A model generated the notes under the pieces. The model was not told the DNA's origin and searched no databases. It was given only the letters and a program-made list of their open reading frames with translations. Made by a program: the position numbers and the translations under genes. Below are positions 52,429 through 60,780 of a stretch of 64,000 bases of DNA, in pieces. The stretch comes from RYN-230 sp963841695. Lineage in GTDB: Bacteria > Actinomycetota > Actinomycetes > Streptosporangiales > Streptosporangiaceae. Location of the stretch: assembly GCA_963841695.1 (NCBI GenBank), contig CAWJDQ010000015.1:310001-374000 (forward strand). The letters run 5' to 3'. The stretch's first letter is position 1; every line of letters begins with the position of its first letter.

Positions 52429-53442
52429 GCCCGTCCCGTCAGGGGGGCGGCGCGACCGGCGCTGCCGCGCCCGCCTGCCCAGCGCCCGCCTGCCCAGCGC
52501 CCGCCTGCCCAGCGCCCGCCTGCCCAGCGCGGCCGACCCCGCACCCGCCGACCCCGCACCCGCCGACCCCGCACCCGCCGACCCCGCACCCGCCGACCCC
52601 GCACCCGCCGACCCCGCACCCGCCGGCCCAGCGTCGGCCGGCCCCGTACTCGCCTGCCCCGCGCCGGCCTGCCCCGGAACCACCGGCCCAGCCGCGCCCC
52701 CCTCGGCCAGGCCCCCCGCCAGGCCCGCGGCCGGGTCGATAACCAGCCCGGCCCCGGTACCCGCGAGCACCGCCGGAAGTTCAGCGAAGCTGCCCAGCAA
52801 ATGGGTCGCACCCGCCCGGTGCAGCCGCTCCCTGGTGTGCCCGCCGGTCAGGATCCCGGCCACGATCTCGGCGCCTGCCCGCCGCCCGCACAGAATCCCG
52901 CTTTCGGTGCCCCCGGCGTAGGCCGTCTCGCGGACGTCGGTCACCCCGAGCCTGAGCATCGCGCACAGCATCGGGTCGGGCCACGGGTAGCCGCGCGGCG
53001 AGTCCTCGGGGCACAGCACCAGCTCCACCTGGCGCCACCAGCCGAGCGTGTCCAGCACCAGCCCGAGCAGTCCCCGGGACAGCCCGGTGATGAAACAGAC
53101 CCGGACGCCGGACTCGCGGATCTGCTGCAGCGCCTCGGCCGCCCCGGGCATGGGGGCCAGCCCGGACCGGTCCACCGCCAGCCGGTAGGAGCGGTCGAAG
53201 GCGAGCGTGGCCGCCTCGGCCCGGCCGGGGGCGTCGGGAAATAGCGCGCGGAACACGTCCACGGCCGACTGGCCGCGGGTCTGGTGCACGTGCACCATGC
53301 TCCGGGCGTAGGCGGCGGTCCCGGGGACGATGCCCTGGGTGGCGAACGCCTCAGTGAAGGCGCGTTCCAGGATGCCGCCGTCGTCCGCGGTTACCCCGAG
53401 CAGACCGCAACACAACAGCGTGACCGGCGTCGCGCTGCTCAC
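52285..53442 (-). CDS. HAD-like phosphonatase-type protein with degenerate motif I and repeat tail
   Basis: GTG 53442 start. Residues 1-230 follow the phosphonatase-like HAD fold: GLAPMPGAAEALQQIRESGV, VCFITGLSRGLLGLVLDTLG (motif II) and PWPDPMLCAMLRLGV. The N-terminal motif I is LLCCGLLGVTADDG, without the nucleophile Asp of active HAD enzymes; the actinobacterial subfamily shows a similar change. A Gly/Ala/Ser repeat tail and then sense-strand tRNA sequence (AIAQLEEHLVCNQGVRGSSP) follow, so the original stop has been lost or lay near 52,440. The tail is probably not functional. Confidence 0.75.
   Translation of the reverse strand: MSSATPVTLLCCGLLGVTADDGGILERAFTEAFATQGIVPGTAAYARSMVHVHQTRGQSAVDVFRALFPDAPGRAEAATLAFDRSYRLAVDRSGLAPMPGAAEALQQIRESGVRVCFITGLSRGLLGLVLDTLGWWRQVELVLCPEDSPRGYPWPDPMLCAMLRLGVTDVRETAYAGGTESGILCGRRAGAEIVAGILTGGHTRERLHRAGATHLLGSFAELPAVLAGTGAGLVIDPAAGLAGGLAEGGAAGPVVPGQAGAGQASTGPADAGPAGAGSAGAGSAGAGSAGAGSAGAGSAGAGSAALGRRALGRRALGRRALGRRARQRRSRRPPDGTGLPGTLVPPSRGAIAQLEEHLVCNQGVRGSSPLSSTFRCLVSGQVRRG
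52325..52368. repeat. attR core: 44 bp shared with 25043-25086
   Basis: Perfect copy of the left core. It overlaps the tRNA 3' end to the anticodon, so integration rebuilds a complete tRNA. The bases just outside differ on both sides (t/a before, a/c after), which fixes the repeat limits. Confidence 0.93.
52326..52398 (-). tRNA. tRNA-Ala (anticodon TGC)
   Basis: 73 nt on the minus strand. Acceptor stem GGGGCTA with TAGCTCC, then the discriminator A; D-arm GCTCAGCTGGAAGAGC; anticodon arm CCTGGTTTGCAACCAGG with TGC; T-arm AGGGGTTCGAACCCCCT. No encoded CCA. Serves as the integration site. It lies antisense within the integrase tail and in sense within the HAD-like frame. Confidence 0.97.
52468..52625. 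repeat. 15-bp minisatellites in the 3' part of the HAD-like gene
   Basis: Four copies of CGCCCGCCTGCCCAG (52468-52527) and six copies of ACCCCGCACCCGCCG (52536-52625). On the minus strand the latter encode repeated Gly-Ala-Gly-Ser-Ala and the former an Ala-Leu-Gly-Arg-Arg repeat. Units of 15 bp keep the frame. Copies are identical, indicating recent expansion. Confidence 0.92.
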
Positions 53443-53514
53443 ACCGAACCCCCGTCGTCAGCCCGGCCGCGCTGCGCTAGCCCCGCGGGCCCAGCAGGCC
53501 GGGCGCTGCCTGGC

Positions 53515-53634
53515 CTAGTCGTCGCTGGTCGTCGCCTCGGTCCACAGATCGAGCTCAGCCCGGTCCGCCTGGACCTTGCGCCAGACAGCGAACACGCCAA
53601 GCCCTGCCAGGGCGAGCAGCAGCAGCTTCTTCAC
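53515..53634 (-). CDS. DLW-39 family small protein, 39 aa
   Basis: GTG 53634 gives exactly 39 residues: a TM-like VKKLLLLALAGLGVFAVWRK followed by the invariant AELDLWTEATTSDD. This is the namesake length and DLW motif of a family found only in actinobacteria. Open upstream codons to 53718 are not part of the family. Function unknown. Confidence 0.88.
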   Translation of the reverse strand: MKKLLLLALAGLGVFAVWRKVQADRAELDLWTEATTSDD

Positions 53635-53727
53635 AGTGCGGAACCCTTCACCTCGACAATCACGGAGCCGGCCCGGGAAGGGGCGGCCTGGCTCCTTACG
53701 CTCCATGCAGACTAGCAAGCGTTTCCG

Positions 53728-55385
53728 TTACCGGGGCCTGGCCACACGAGTCTCATCCCAGACCGGGTCGCTGGATTCGTACACGTCTCCGGCCGCCCCG
53801 AACACCAGGAACCGGTCGAATGACCGGGCGAACCAGCGGTCGTGGGTCACCGCCAGGACCGTGCCCTGGTAGGACTCCAGCCCGGCCTGCAAAGCCTCCG
53901 CGCTGGCCAGGTCGAGGTTGTCGGTCGGCTCGTCCAGCAGGAGCAGGGTCACCCCGCTCAGCTCGAGCAGCAGGATCTGCAGCCGGGCCTGCTGGCCGCC
54001 GGACAGGGTGCCGAACGGCTGCTCGGCACAGTGCTGCAGCTCGTACCGGGCCAGCGCGGCCATGGCGTCGTTGCGCTGCATCGCATGCGCGGTCATCAGG
54101 ATCTCCGCGGGACGCGGCAGGCCAGGTCGGGGCGGGCGTGGGTCTGCGCGAACAGTCCCGGGACGACCCGGGCCCCGAGCCGCGCCACCCCGTCGTGGGC
54201 GACGTCAGCCCCGCCGAGCAGCTGCAGGAAGCTTGATTTCCCTGAGCCGTTCGAGCCGAGCACGCCCACCCGGTCGCCGTACCAGACCTCCAGGCCGAAC
54301 GGATGCATCAGGCCGGTCAGCTCCAGGCCCTCGCAGATCACCGCCCGCTTCCCGGTCCGGCCGCCACGCAGCCGCATCGTCACGTTCTGCTCCCGGGGCG
54401 CGAGTTCCGGCGGCCCGTCCTCCTCGAACCGGCGCAGCCGGGTGACCGCGGCCTGCAGCCGGGAGGCCATGTCGGAGTTGTAGGAGGCCTTCTGGCGGAA
54501 CGTGCGGACCAGCTGCTTGAGCTTCTCGTGCTCCTCGTCCCACCGCCGCCGCAACTCGTCGAGCCGGTCGTTGCGGTCCCGCCGGGCCTGCGGGTAGCTG
54601 GCGAACCCGCCGCCGTGCACCCAGACGCTGCCGTCCTCGACGGTGACGATCCGCTGCGCGGTGTTGGCCAGCAGCTCCCGGTCGTGGCTGACCAGCAGGA
54701 CCGTCTTGCGGGTCTGGGCCAGCTGCTCTTCCAGCCAGAGCTTGCCCGGCACGTCCAGGTAGTTGTCCGGCTCGTCGAGCAGCAGGACCTCGGCCGGGCC
54801 GCGCAGCAGTGCCTCCAGCACGAGCCGCTTCTGCTCGCCGCCGGACAGCGTGCCCACGCCCCGGTCCCGGCATTGCTCGTAGCCGAGGCCCAGGGCCGCG
54901 ACCGTGCACGCGTCCCACAGCACCTCGGCGTCGTAGCCGCCAGCATCGCCCCAGTCGGCCAGCGCCGCCGCGTAGCGCAACTGGGCCGCCTCGCCGCCCG
55001 GCGCCAGCATCGCGCCTTCCGCCGCGTCCAGCCGCGCCGCCGCCTCGCGCACCCTGTCGTCCGCAACGAAAACCATCAGGTCGCGGACCACCGGCGGACG
55101 GCCGGCGTGCCCAAGGCCGCGCGGTACCTGGGCGCCGTCTCCCCCGGCCCCCCGGATCCCCCCGATGAATTGCCGCATCACTCCCAGCCCCCCGCTGGTC
55201 GTGACGGTGCCGGTCTGCGGGGTCAGGTCGCCGGCCACGAGCCGGATCAGCGTGGTCTTGCCGGACCCGTTCGGCCCCACCAGCGCGGCGACCGTGCCCT
55301 CGCCGATCCGGAAGGAGGCGTCATCCAGCAGCACCCGCCCGTCCGGCAGCACGTGGTGCACGTGCGCCACCTCGACGTGTCCCAC
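53728..55385 (-). CDS. ABC-F ATPase, with frameshift before the second signature
   Basis: Two ABC domains, no TM. The first has GPNGSGKTT, GTLSGGEQKRLVLEALL, EVLLLDEPDNYLD. After a charged linker (LDELRRRWDEEHEKLKQLVR) the second has GVLGSNGSGKSSFLQLLGG. The rest (PFGTLSGGQQARLQILLLEL, TLLLLDEPTDNLDL) is in another frame, joining at about 54,100-54,125. Reconstructed about 552 aa. ABC-F proteins act on ribosomes (translation control or antibiotic protection); subtype not assigned. Confidence 0.85.
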
Positions 55386-55578
55386 CGCGGTCCCTCCCGG
55401 TCGCCGGCGATGCCCTCAGCCGAGGTAACCAGGCGGGCCACCCGCGCCGCAACGGGAATACCGCGCAGCGCCCGCCCAGCCACCTTTCCCGCGCAGCGTT
55501 CGCCCTAACCGGGCAAATCGCCCGCTACCGCGCACCTCACGCGGGAAAAGACGGCGGCCCGGGTCCGTCGGGGGAGGT
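55386..55578. other. Intergenic, nothing recognised
   Basis: Short gap between the ABC-F start and the lipoprotein stop. Contains GCGGGAAAAG-type purine stretches and likely the ABC-F promoter; no gene seen. Confidence 0.4.
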
Positions 55579-56504
55579 TCACAGCACGGCGCGCAGGGCC
55601 GCCCGGCCCACGTCCGGCCGGGGCGAGTTGCACGTCGGGCACCGTGGCCCGCGGCCGGGGATGTTGAGCCAGTAGCCGTCCACGATCCCGCGGGTGGCCT
55701 GGATCGCGGCGGTCAGCTGCTCGCTGGTGACCTCCGCGCCGGGCGGGTTGGTGGACAGCCCGGCCAGGACGGCCACCTGCGGATTGGCCGCCCGCGCCTC
55801 TGCCGCCGCCTCGCGGACGAACGTGGCGTACGTCTGGGTATCCCGCTCCAGGCTCTGCGCCTGCAGTTCGATGACGTCCGATGTCCTGGCGACCGCCCCG
55901 GCCAGGCCCAGCCGGAGGAACTGGCGCCACCGCGGGCCGCCGGCTGGGTCCGGGTGGACGGTGGTGAGGTTCAGCGCGGGGGACACGATCAGCGCCAGGC
56001 CGTGCGCGTGCGCGATGTCCCGGGCCCGGCGCGCGGCCTCCGCCGGGTTGAGCTGCTCCGCGAGCGGCGTGAACGACCACGCCTCCGGGTCGTACAGCAC
56101 GGCGCGCGTGCCGGGGGGCAGCTGGCCGCCGGACACCGCCTGATCCAGGTCGCCGACCGACGAGAACGTCACCACGGGCTGCGCGCCGGCCTCGGCGAGC
56201 GGCTTCTGGCCGGTGTGCAGGAGCTCCAGGACCCGGGACCGCTGCAGCCCGGCCAGCACCGCGGGTTCCGACGCCACCTGCGCGAGCGCGGCCCTGGTCA
56301 GCATCCAGGCGGCAGGCCCGCCGGGGTCAGGCCCGCCGGGGTGAAGGCGCCGGACGGCGCGGATCCGGGAGCGGACGCCTGGCCGCGGGGCGGTGTGGAC
56401 GACGAGCAGCTGGCGAGCACGCAGGTGACGGCGGTGAGGGCCGCGGCCCCGCACACTTCGCGGGCCGCCGCCGCCATCAGCCGGGCGGGCCGGGACGCGA
56501 TCAT
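55579..56504 (-). CDS. Lipoprotein of unknown function, with frameshift
   Basis: ATG 56504 starts a signal peptide with lipobox (GAAALTAVTCVLASC). A Ser/Pro/Gly linker follows to about 56,310, where the frame changes. The next frame carries a soluble domain: LNPAEAARRARDIAHAHGLA, LIVSPALNLTTVHPD, VARTSDVIELQAQSLERD, FVREAAAEARAANPQVAVLA and IVDGYWLNIPGRG. Alternating strands and helices suggest a TIM-barrel-like glycosidase-type fold, but catalytic residues cannot be named. Two ACCCCGGCGGGCCTG copies sit at the frame break and may have caused slippage. The promoter is shared with nothing obvious. Confidence 0.65.
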
Positions 56505-56710
56505 GGGCTCCTCGGTAGGTGTCTGGCCGGGCCTTCCTGGCCGGCACCGGGCCCGGCTGCTGGCTGGCGGCCGCAGCCAGCGCCCCGCGTTCGCAGATTA
56601 CCCGCTGTGTCTGGTCCAGGCCCGTTGGGTGAGAGACCGGTGTGGGCAGGACCGGCGGATGACGGCCCCGTACGGGACGGGCCCGTACGAGACGGCCCGG
56701 TACGCGGAAC

Positions 56711-58323
56711 TCAGCCAGCCCGCCCGCGAAGCCGTAGCGAGCCCAGCTGGACGTTGGCGGTCAGGCCGTTGTGCGGGGCGACCAGGGTCTGGCCGATGAC
56801 CTGCACCACGGCTTCGTAGGCCGCCGGGCCCGAACTGCTCGCCGGCGCTGCGGACACTTGCGTGATGGTGCCCTCGACCCCGCTGACCTGCGCAGCCGGG
56901 ACGGAGATCGTCGCGGTCCCGCCGACCTTCGCCGCTGAGCGGTCGGCCCGCGGGATCAGCAGCCTGACCTGCCACCCCCCGCCCGTGCGCAGCGTGATCA
57001 CCGGCGGCGCCTGCTGCGGCCGGGGCGAGGCCGGGGCGCGCGCCGCGGAACTGCTCAGCCCGGCCGGGCTGACCAGCTCACCGGGCTGCCCGTCGATGGC
57101 GACGACGGTCCCGCTGGCCGGCGCCACGATCTCGGTGGCGGCCAGCTTCCCCCGGTCCGCGGCCCGCCGGGCCCGGTCCCTGGCCAGCTGAGCCTGGGCG
57201 GCGGCGATGCTGGCCGCCGCAGACCGGTCGGCCCGTAGCGCGGCCAGGTTCGCCCGGTCGGCGGTGATCGCGGCCCGGACCGCCGCCGGCCCCGCCGCCC
57301 CGGTCTCGGTGGCGAGCACCTCGCCCGGTGCGGACGGACTGCCCCAGGCGGACCAGGACCATGCTGACCCGGCCGGAGGCCCCGAAGTTGAGGCTGGCGA
57401 CGCCGCTGCTGCTGACCACACCGGTGAGCGAGTGGCTGTCCGCGGCGAGGATCGAGGGCACGTACAGCGCCACGCCCACCAGGGAGGCGGCGGCCAGCAG
57501 GATCCCGGCCAGGCGCGGGGTGCGGCCGGCGAACATCCGCGAGCCGTCCCCGGCGCGGTCACCCGGTGCCCGGCGCGGGAAGAGAACCGCCAGCAGCGGG
57601 GCGCGCCGCCCGGGCCGTTCCTCCTCCGGGTCCAGCTCGTCGTCGCCGTCGTCCCACGGGTCATCGTCCGGGGGCGGCGGCAGGCGGAAGCCGTCCCCGT
57701 CAGTCCCGTCCCCATATCCGGAATCGGGTTGGCCAGAATACCGATACCCGGAACCGGAATAGCGTGAGCCGGGGTCGAAATAGCGCGGGCCCGGATCGTC
57801 CGGCCAGGGGTACGCAGAGTCGTAGCGGCCAGGCTCGGGGTACCCGGGGTCGCGGAATCCGGGCGGACCGGCCGAGTAATCCCGGGAATCGGCATAACCG
57901 GTTCCCGGGAAACGGTCCCCTGTTATTCGGTCCCCGGTCATTCGGTCGTCAGGATAACCGTCCCCGGTCATAGCGGTCCCCGTCATAGCGGTCCCCGTCA
58001 TAACCGTCCCCGTCATAACCGTCCCGGTCATAGCGGTCCCCGGGGTAACGTCCCTGGCCGGGACCAGGGCCCGGGAAGAACCTGTTCCGCGGATACGGTG
58101 CGGTCTCATAGTCATCGCCGGCGCCGTAATCATCCGCGGCGGCGTCCTCCGCCGGATCCGGGCCGTCCTGGATCAGCATGCTCCGCGGGCGGGAGAGCGG
58201 CCACCGGGACCAGTCGCGCCGCTTTCTCCCGGGTGCCGGGCGGCCCCGTGCCGCAGGCGCCGGTTTCTCCCAGTCCTGGGGTTCGGCCCCCTCGGGGGAG
58301 TCGTCCCCGATAAGGAGGGACAC
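56711..58323 (-). CDS. HlyD-like membrane-fusion protein with long disordered N-terminus, two frameshifts
   Basis: ATG 58323 opens a Asp/Tyr/Gly/Pro-rich cytoplasmic region with repeated DGDRYDGDGY-type units. One TM follows (PRLAGILLAAASLVGVALYV), then a lipoyl/barrel part (GVVSSSGVASLNFGASGRVS). The coiled-coil hairpin is AALRADRSAAASIAAAQAQL, the second barrel VAPASGTVVAIDGQPGELVS and the membrane-proximal GWQVRLLIPRADRSAAKVGG. Three frames are needed, with breaks at GGGG (57962-57965) and GGG (about 57,325). Corrected length about 537 aa. It probably links an inner-membrane exporter to the envelope; no exporter is adjacent. Confidence 0.75.
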
Positions 58324-58507
58324 GTCGGCTCACTCCAATAGCTGCGGGGATAACGAAGTTATCACAGCGCTTTGCGGCACTGAGCCTGATTCGGCGACCT
58401 TACGTTCTGCTCTGGTGAGGCAGCTGCGGCGGCCCGCGCGCCGTGGCCACCGCATAAAACGTTTGACTGCGTCAATGGGATCTGCGTACCCGCTTTAGTG
58501 CAGGTAC
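58324..58507. other. Intergenic between HlyD-like gene and cox cluster
   Basis: AT-richer stretch with AACGAAGTTATCACAGC (about 58,352-58,368) and TTAATAGATATTC (about 58,508-58,520). Probably holds the HlyD-like promoter and the end of the cox transcript. No gene seen. Confidence 0.4.
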
Positions 58508-59846
58508 TTAATAGATATTCTGGTCTTTGCCCAATTCCCGCGGGGGAGAGGGCGGGCGTCGGCGGCCGTCCCGGGACCAGGGGCGGTGCCGTCCCGGCCG
58601 GGCCAGGACCGCGGTCAGCTCGTGCAGCGCATGCAGGGAGTGCGCGCTCAGCACCGCATCGCAGTACGGCCAGGCCGCCGCCATCCCGCCGGCCAGCGGA
58701 CGGTACTGCTCGCTCTTGGTCCGCGGGTTGACCCAGATGATTCGGTGCGCGACCCGGGAAAGCCGCTGCATCTCGCGGCGCAGCACGGCCGGCTCCCCGG
58801 TATCCCACCCGTCTGAAATGATCACGACGACGGCCCCGCGGGCCAGGCCAGGCGGCCCACGGTGTCGTTGAACTCCTTCAGCGACGCGCCGATGCGGGTC
58901 CCGCCCAGCCAGTCCGGCGCGGCCTGGCCGGCCCGCTGCAGGGCCTGCTCGGGCGGCATGTGCGCGAGCGCGCCGGTGAGCCGGGTCAGCCGGGTGGCGA
59001 AGGTGAACACCTCAGCCTCAGCCCCGCCCGCCGCGCAGTACAGCAGCTGGAGCATGGCCCGCGCGTAGGGTTCCATCGACCCCGAGATGTCACACAGCAC
59101 GATCAGCTGGCGCGGCTGCATCGCCGGGGCCCGGCGGGCCAGCCGGAGCGGGTGGCCGCCGGTCCGCCGGGCGTGCCGCAGCGTGCTGCGCAGGTCCGTG
59201 CGGCGGCCGCGGGCCGCGGGGTGCTCGCGCCGGGAGCGGCGGAGCGGGACGGCCAGGGTCAGCTCGCTCATCAGGCCGGTCAGGGCCTGCAGCTCAGCCG
59301 GGGTCAGCTCGGCGAAATCCGTGCCCGCCAGCCGCTCGGCCCGGCTGGCCAGCACCGGGCGGGCGGTCTCTGGCTGATCCGCGTCCGCCTCCGCGGCCTC
59401 GCCGGCCAGGCCGTCCGCTGATCCGGCTCCGGAGCCGGGATCGCCGGCCTCGCCGCGCCGGCCGCCGATGGCCCGGGCCGGGGAGCCGGGTGCTCCTGCG
59501 CGGCCCGCGCGGCCTCGGCCAGCAGGTCGTCCGCGGCCGGCCGGGGCCAGTCCGGCGCCGGTGGCCCGGGCGGCCCGGCAGGCTGGGCGGCCGCCCCGCC
59601 GAACAGGTCGCTGAACACCCGCTGCACGGTCTCGACCTGCTCCGGCCCGGAGGCGAACGTGGCCAGGGCGCACAGGTACAGCTCGTACTGGGTGGCCGGG
59701 CGGACCAGGGGCACGGCCCGGGCGAACCGCTCGCAGCGGCCCGGGCCGGCCGGGACCCCGGCGTCCCGGAGTTCCGCGCCGAGCCGGGCGGCGATCAGCG
59801 CCAGGTCGGCCGGGATCCGGTCCCCGTTCGTCCGCTCAGCCATCAC
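58508..59846 (-). CDS. coxE: CoxE-like VWA-domain protein, two frameshifts
   Basis: Start near 59846. The N-terminal frame gives ERFARAVPLVRPATQYELYL and VQRVFSDLFGG. The middle frame gives AERLAGTDFAELTPAELQAL, LSELTLAVPLRRSRREHPAA and the MIDAS-type QLIVLCDISGSMEPYARAML. The last frame gives VVVIISDGWDTGEPAVLRRE and IIWVNPRTKSEQYRPLAGGM. Breaks are at about 59,440-59,490 and 58,840-58,855. CoxE works with the MoxR-type CoxD in maturing the CO dehydrogenase active site. Overlaps coxD. Confidence 0.8.
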
Positions 59847-60732
59847 CGGCCGCCGCGGCGAACCCGGCCGCCCGGAGCACCTGGAGGTCCTCGGAGTACT
59901 TCAGCACCACGCCCGCGGTCTGGGCTGCCACCGTCTCGTCGAGCCGGTCCGCGCCCAGCACGACCAGGGCCTGGGCCCAGCTGATCGCCTCGGCCACGCC
60001 GGGCGGCTTGGCCAGGTCCAGGTCGCGGAGCCGGTCGACGCCGCGGGCCACCTGCCCGGCCAGCGGTTCCGCGGCGGCGGGTACCCGCCGCCGGATGATG
60101 GCCGCGACCCGTTCGGTGTCGGGGTACTCGATCCAGTGGTAGAGGCAGCGGCGCTTCAGCGCGTCGTGCAGGTCCCGGGTCCGGTTGGAGGTGAGCACCA
60201 CGACCGGCGGCACCGCGGCCCGGCGGGTGCCGAGTTCCGGGATCGTGACCGCGGACTCCGCGAGCAACTCGAACAGGAACGCCTCGAACTCGTCGTCGCC
60301 CCGGTCCACCTCGTCGATCAGCAGCACGGCCGGGCGCGGGCCGGGATGGTCCAGCGCGGCCAGCAGCGGCCGGGCCAGCAGGTAGTCGGCGCTGAACAGG
60401 TCCGCGTCGCGGAGCGTCTCGCCGCGGGACTCCGCCAGCCGGATCGCGAGCAGCTGGCGCGGGTAGTTCCATTCGTACAGGGCCTCCGCCGCGGTCAGGC
60501 CCTCGTAGCACTGGAGCCGGATCAGCGGCGTGTCCAGGACCGACGCGAGCGCCTTCGCCGCCTCCGTCTTCCCTACCCCGGGCTCGCCTTCGAGCAGGAT
60601 CGGCTGGCCCATCCGCGCGGCCAGGAACAGCGCCACGCCCAGCGGTTCGTCGGTCAGGTATCCGGCGCCGTCCAGGTCGCGCACCAGCCGGCCGACATCG
60701 GGCAGCCGCTCAGAAAGGTCACTCACGGGCAT
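59836..60732 (-). CDS. coxD: MoxR-type AAA+ ATPase (CoxD-like)
   Basis: ATG 60732 (60777 also open). Walker A ILLEGEPGVGKTEAAKAL, sensor/Walker B AVLLIDEVDRGDDEFEAFLF, then VVVLTSNRTRDLHDALKRRC with the arginine finger region. CoxD-type MoxR ATPases unfold apo CO dehydrogenase so that the [CuSMoO2] cluster can be built. Sits between coxL (3 bases away from the longer start) and coxE (11-base overlap). Confidence 0.88.
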   Translation of the reverse strand: MPVSDLSERLPDVGRLVRDLDGAGYLTDEPLGVALFLAARMGQPILLEGEPGVGKTEAAKALASVLDTPLIRLQCYEGLTAAEALYEWNYPRQLLAIRLAESRGETLRDADLFSADYLLARPLLAALDHPGPRPAVLLIDEVDRGDDEFEAFLFELLAESAVTIPELGTRRAAVPPVVVLTSNRTRDLHDALKRRCLYHWIEYPDTERVAAIIRRRVPAAAEPLAGQVARGVDRLRDLDLAKPPGVAEAISWAQALVVLGADRLDETVAAQTAGVVLKYSEDLQVLRAAGFAAAAGDG

Positions 60733-60780
60733 AACTCCATCATGCGGCAGGGGGCCGGATGCTGCGGGCACAGTCACGGG

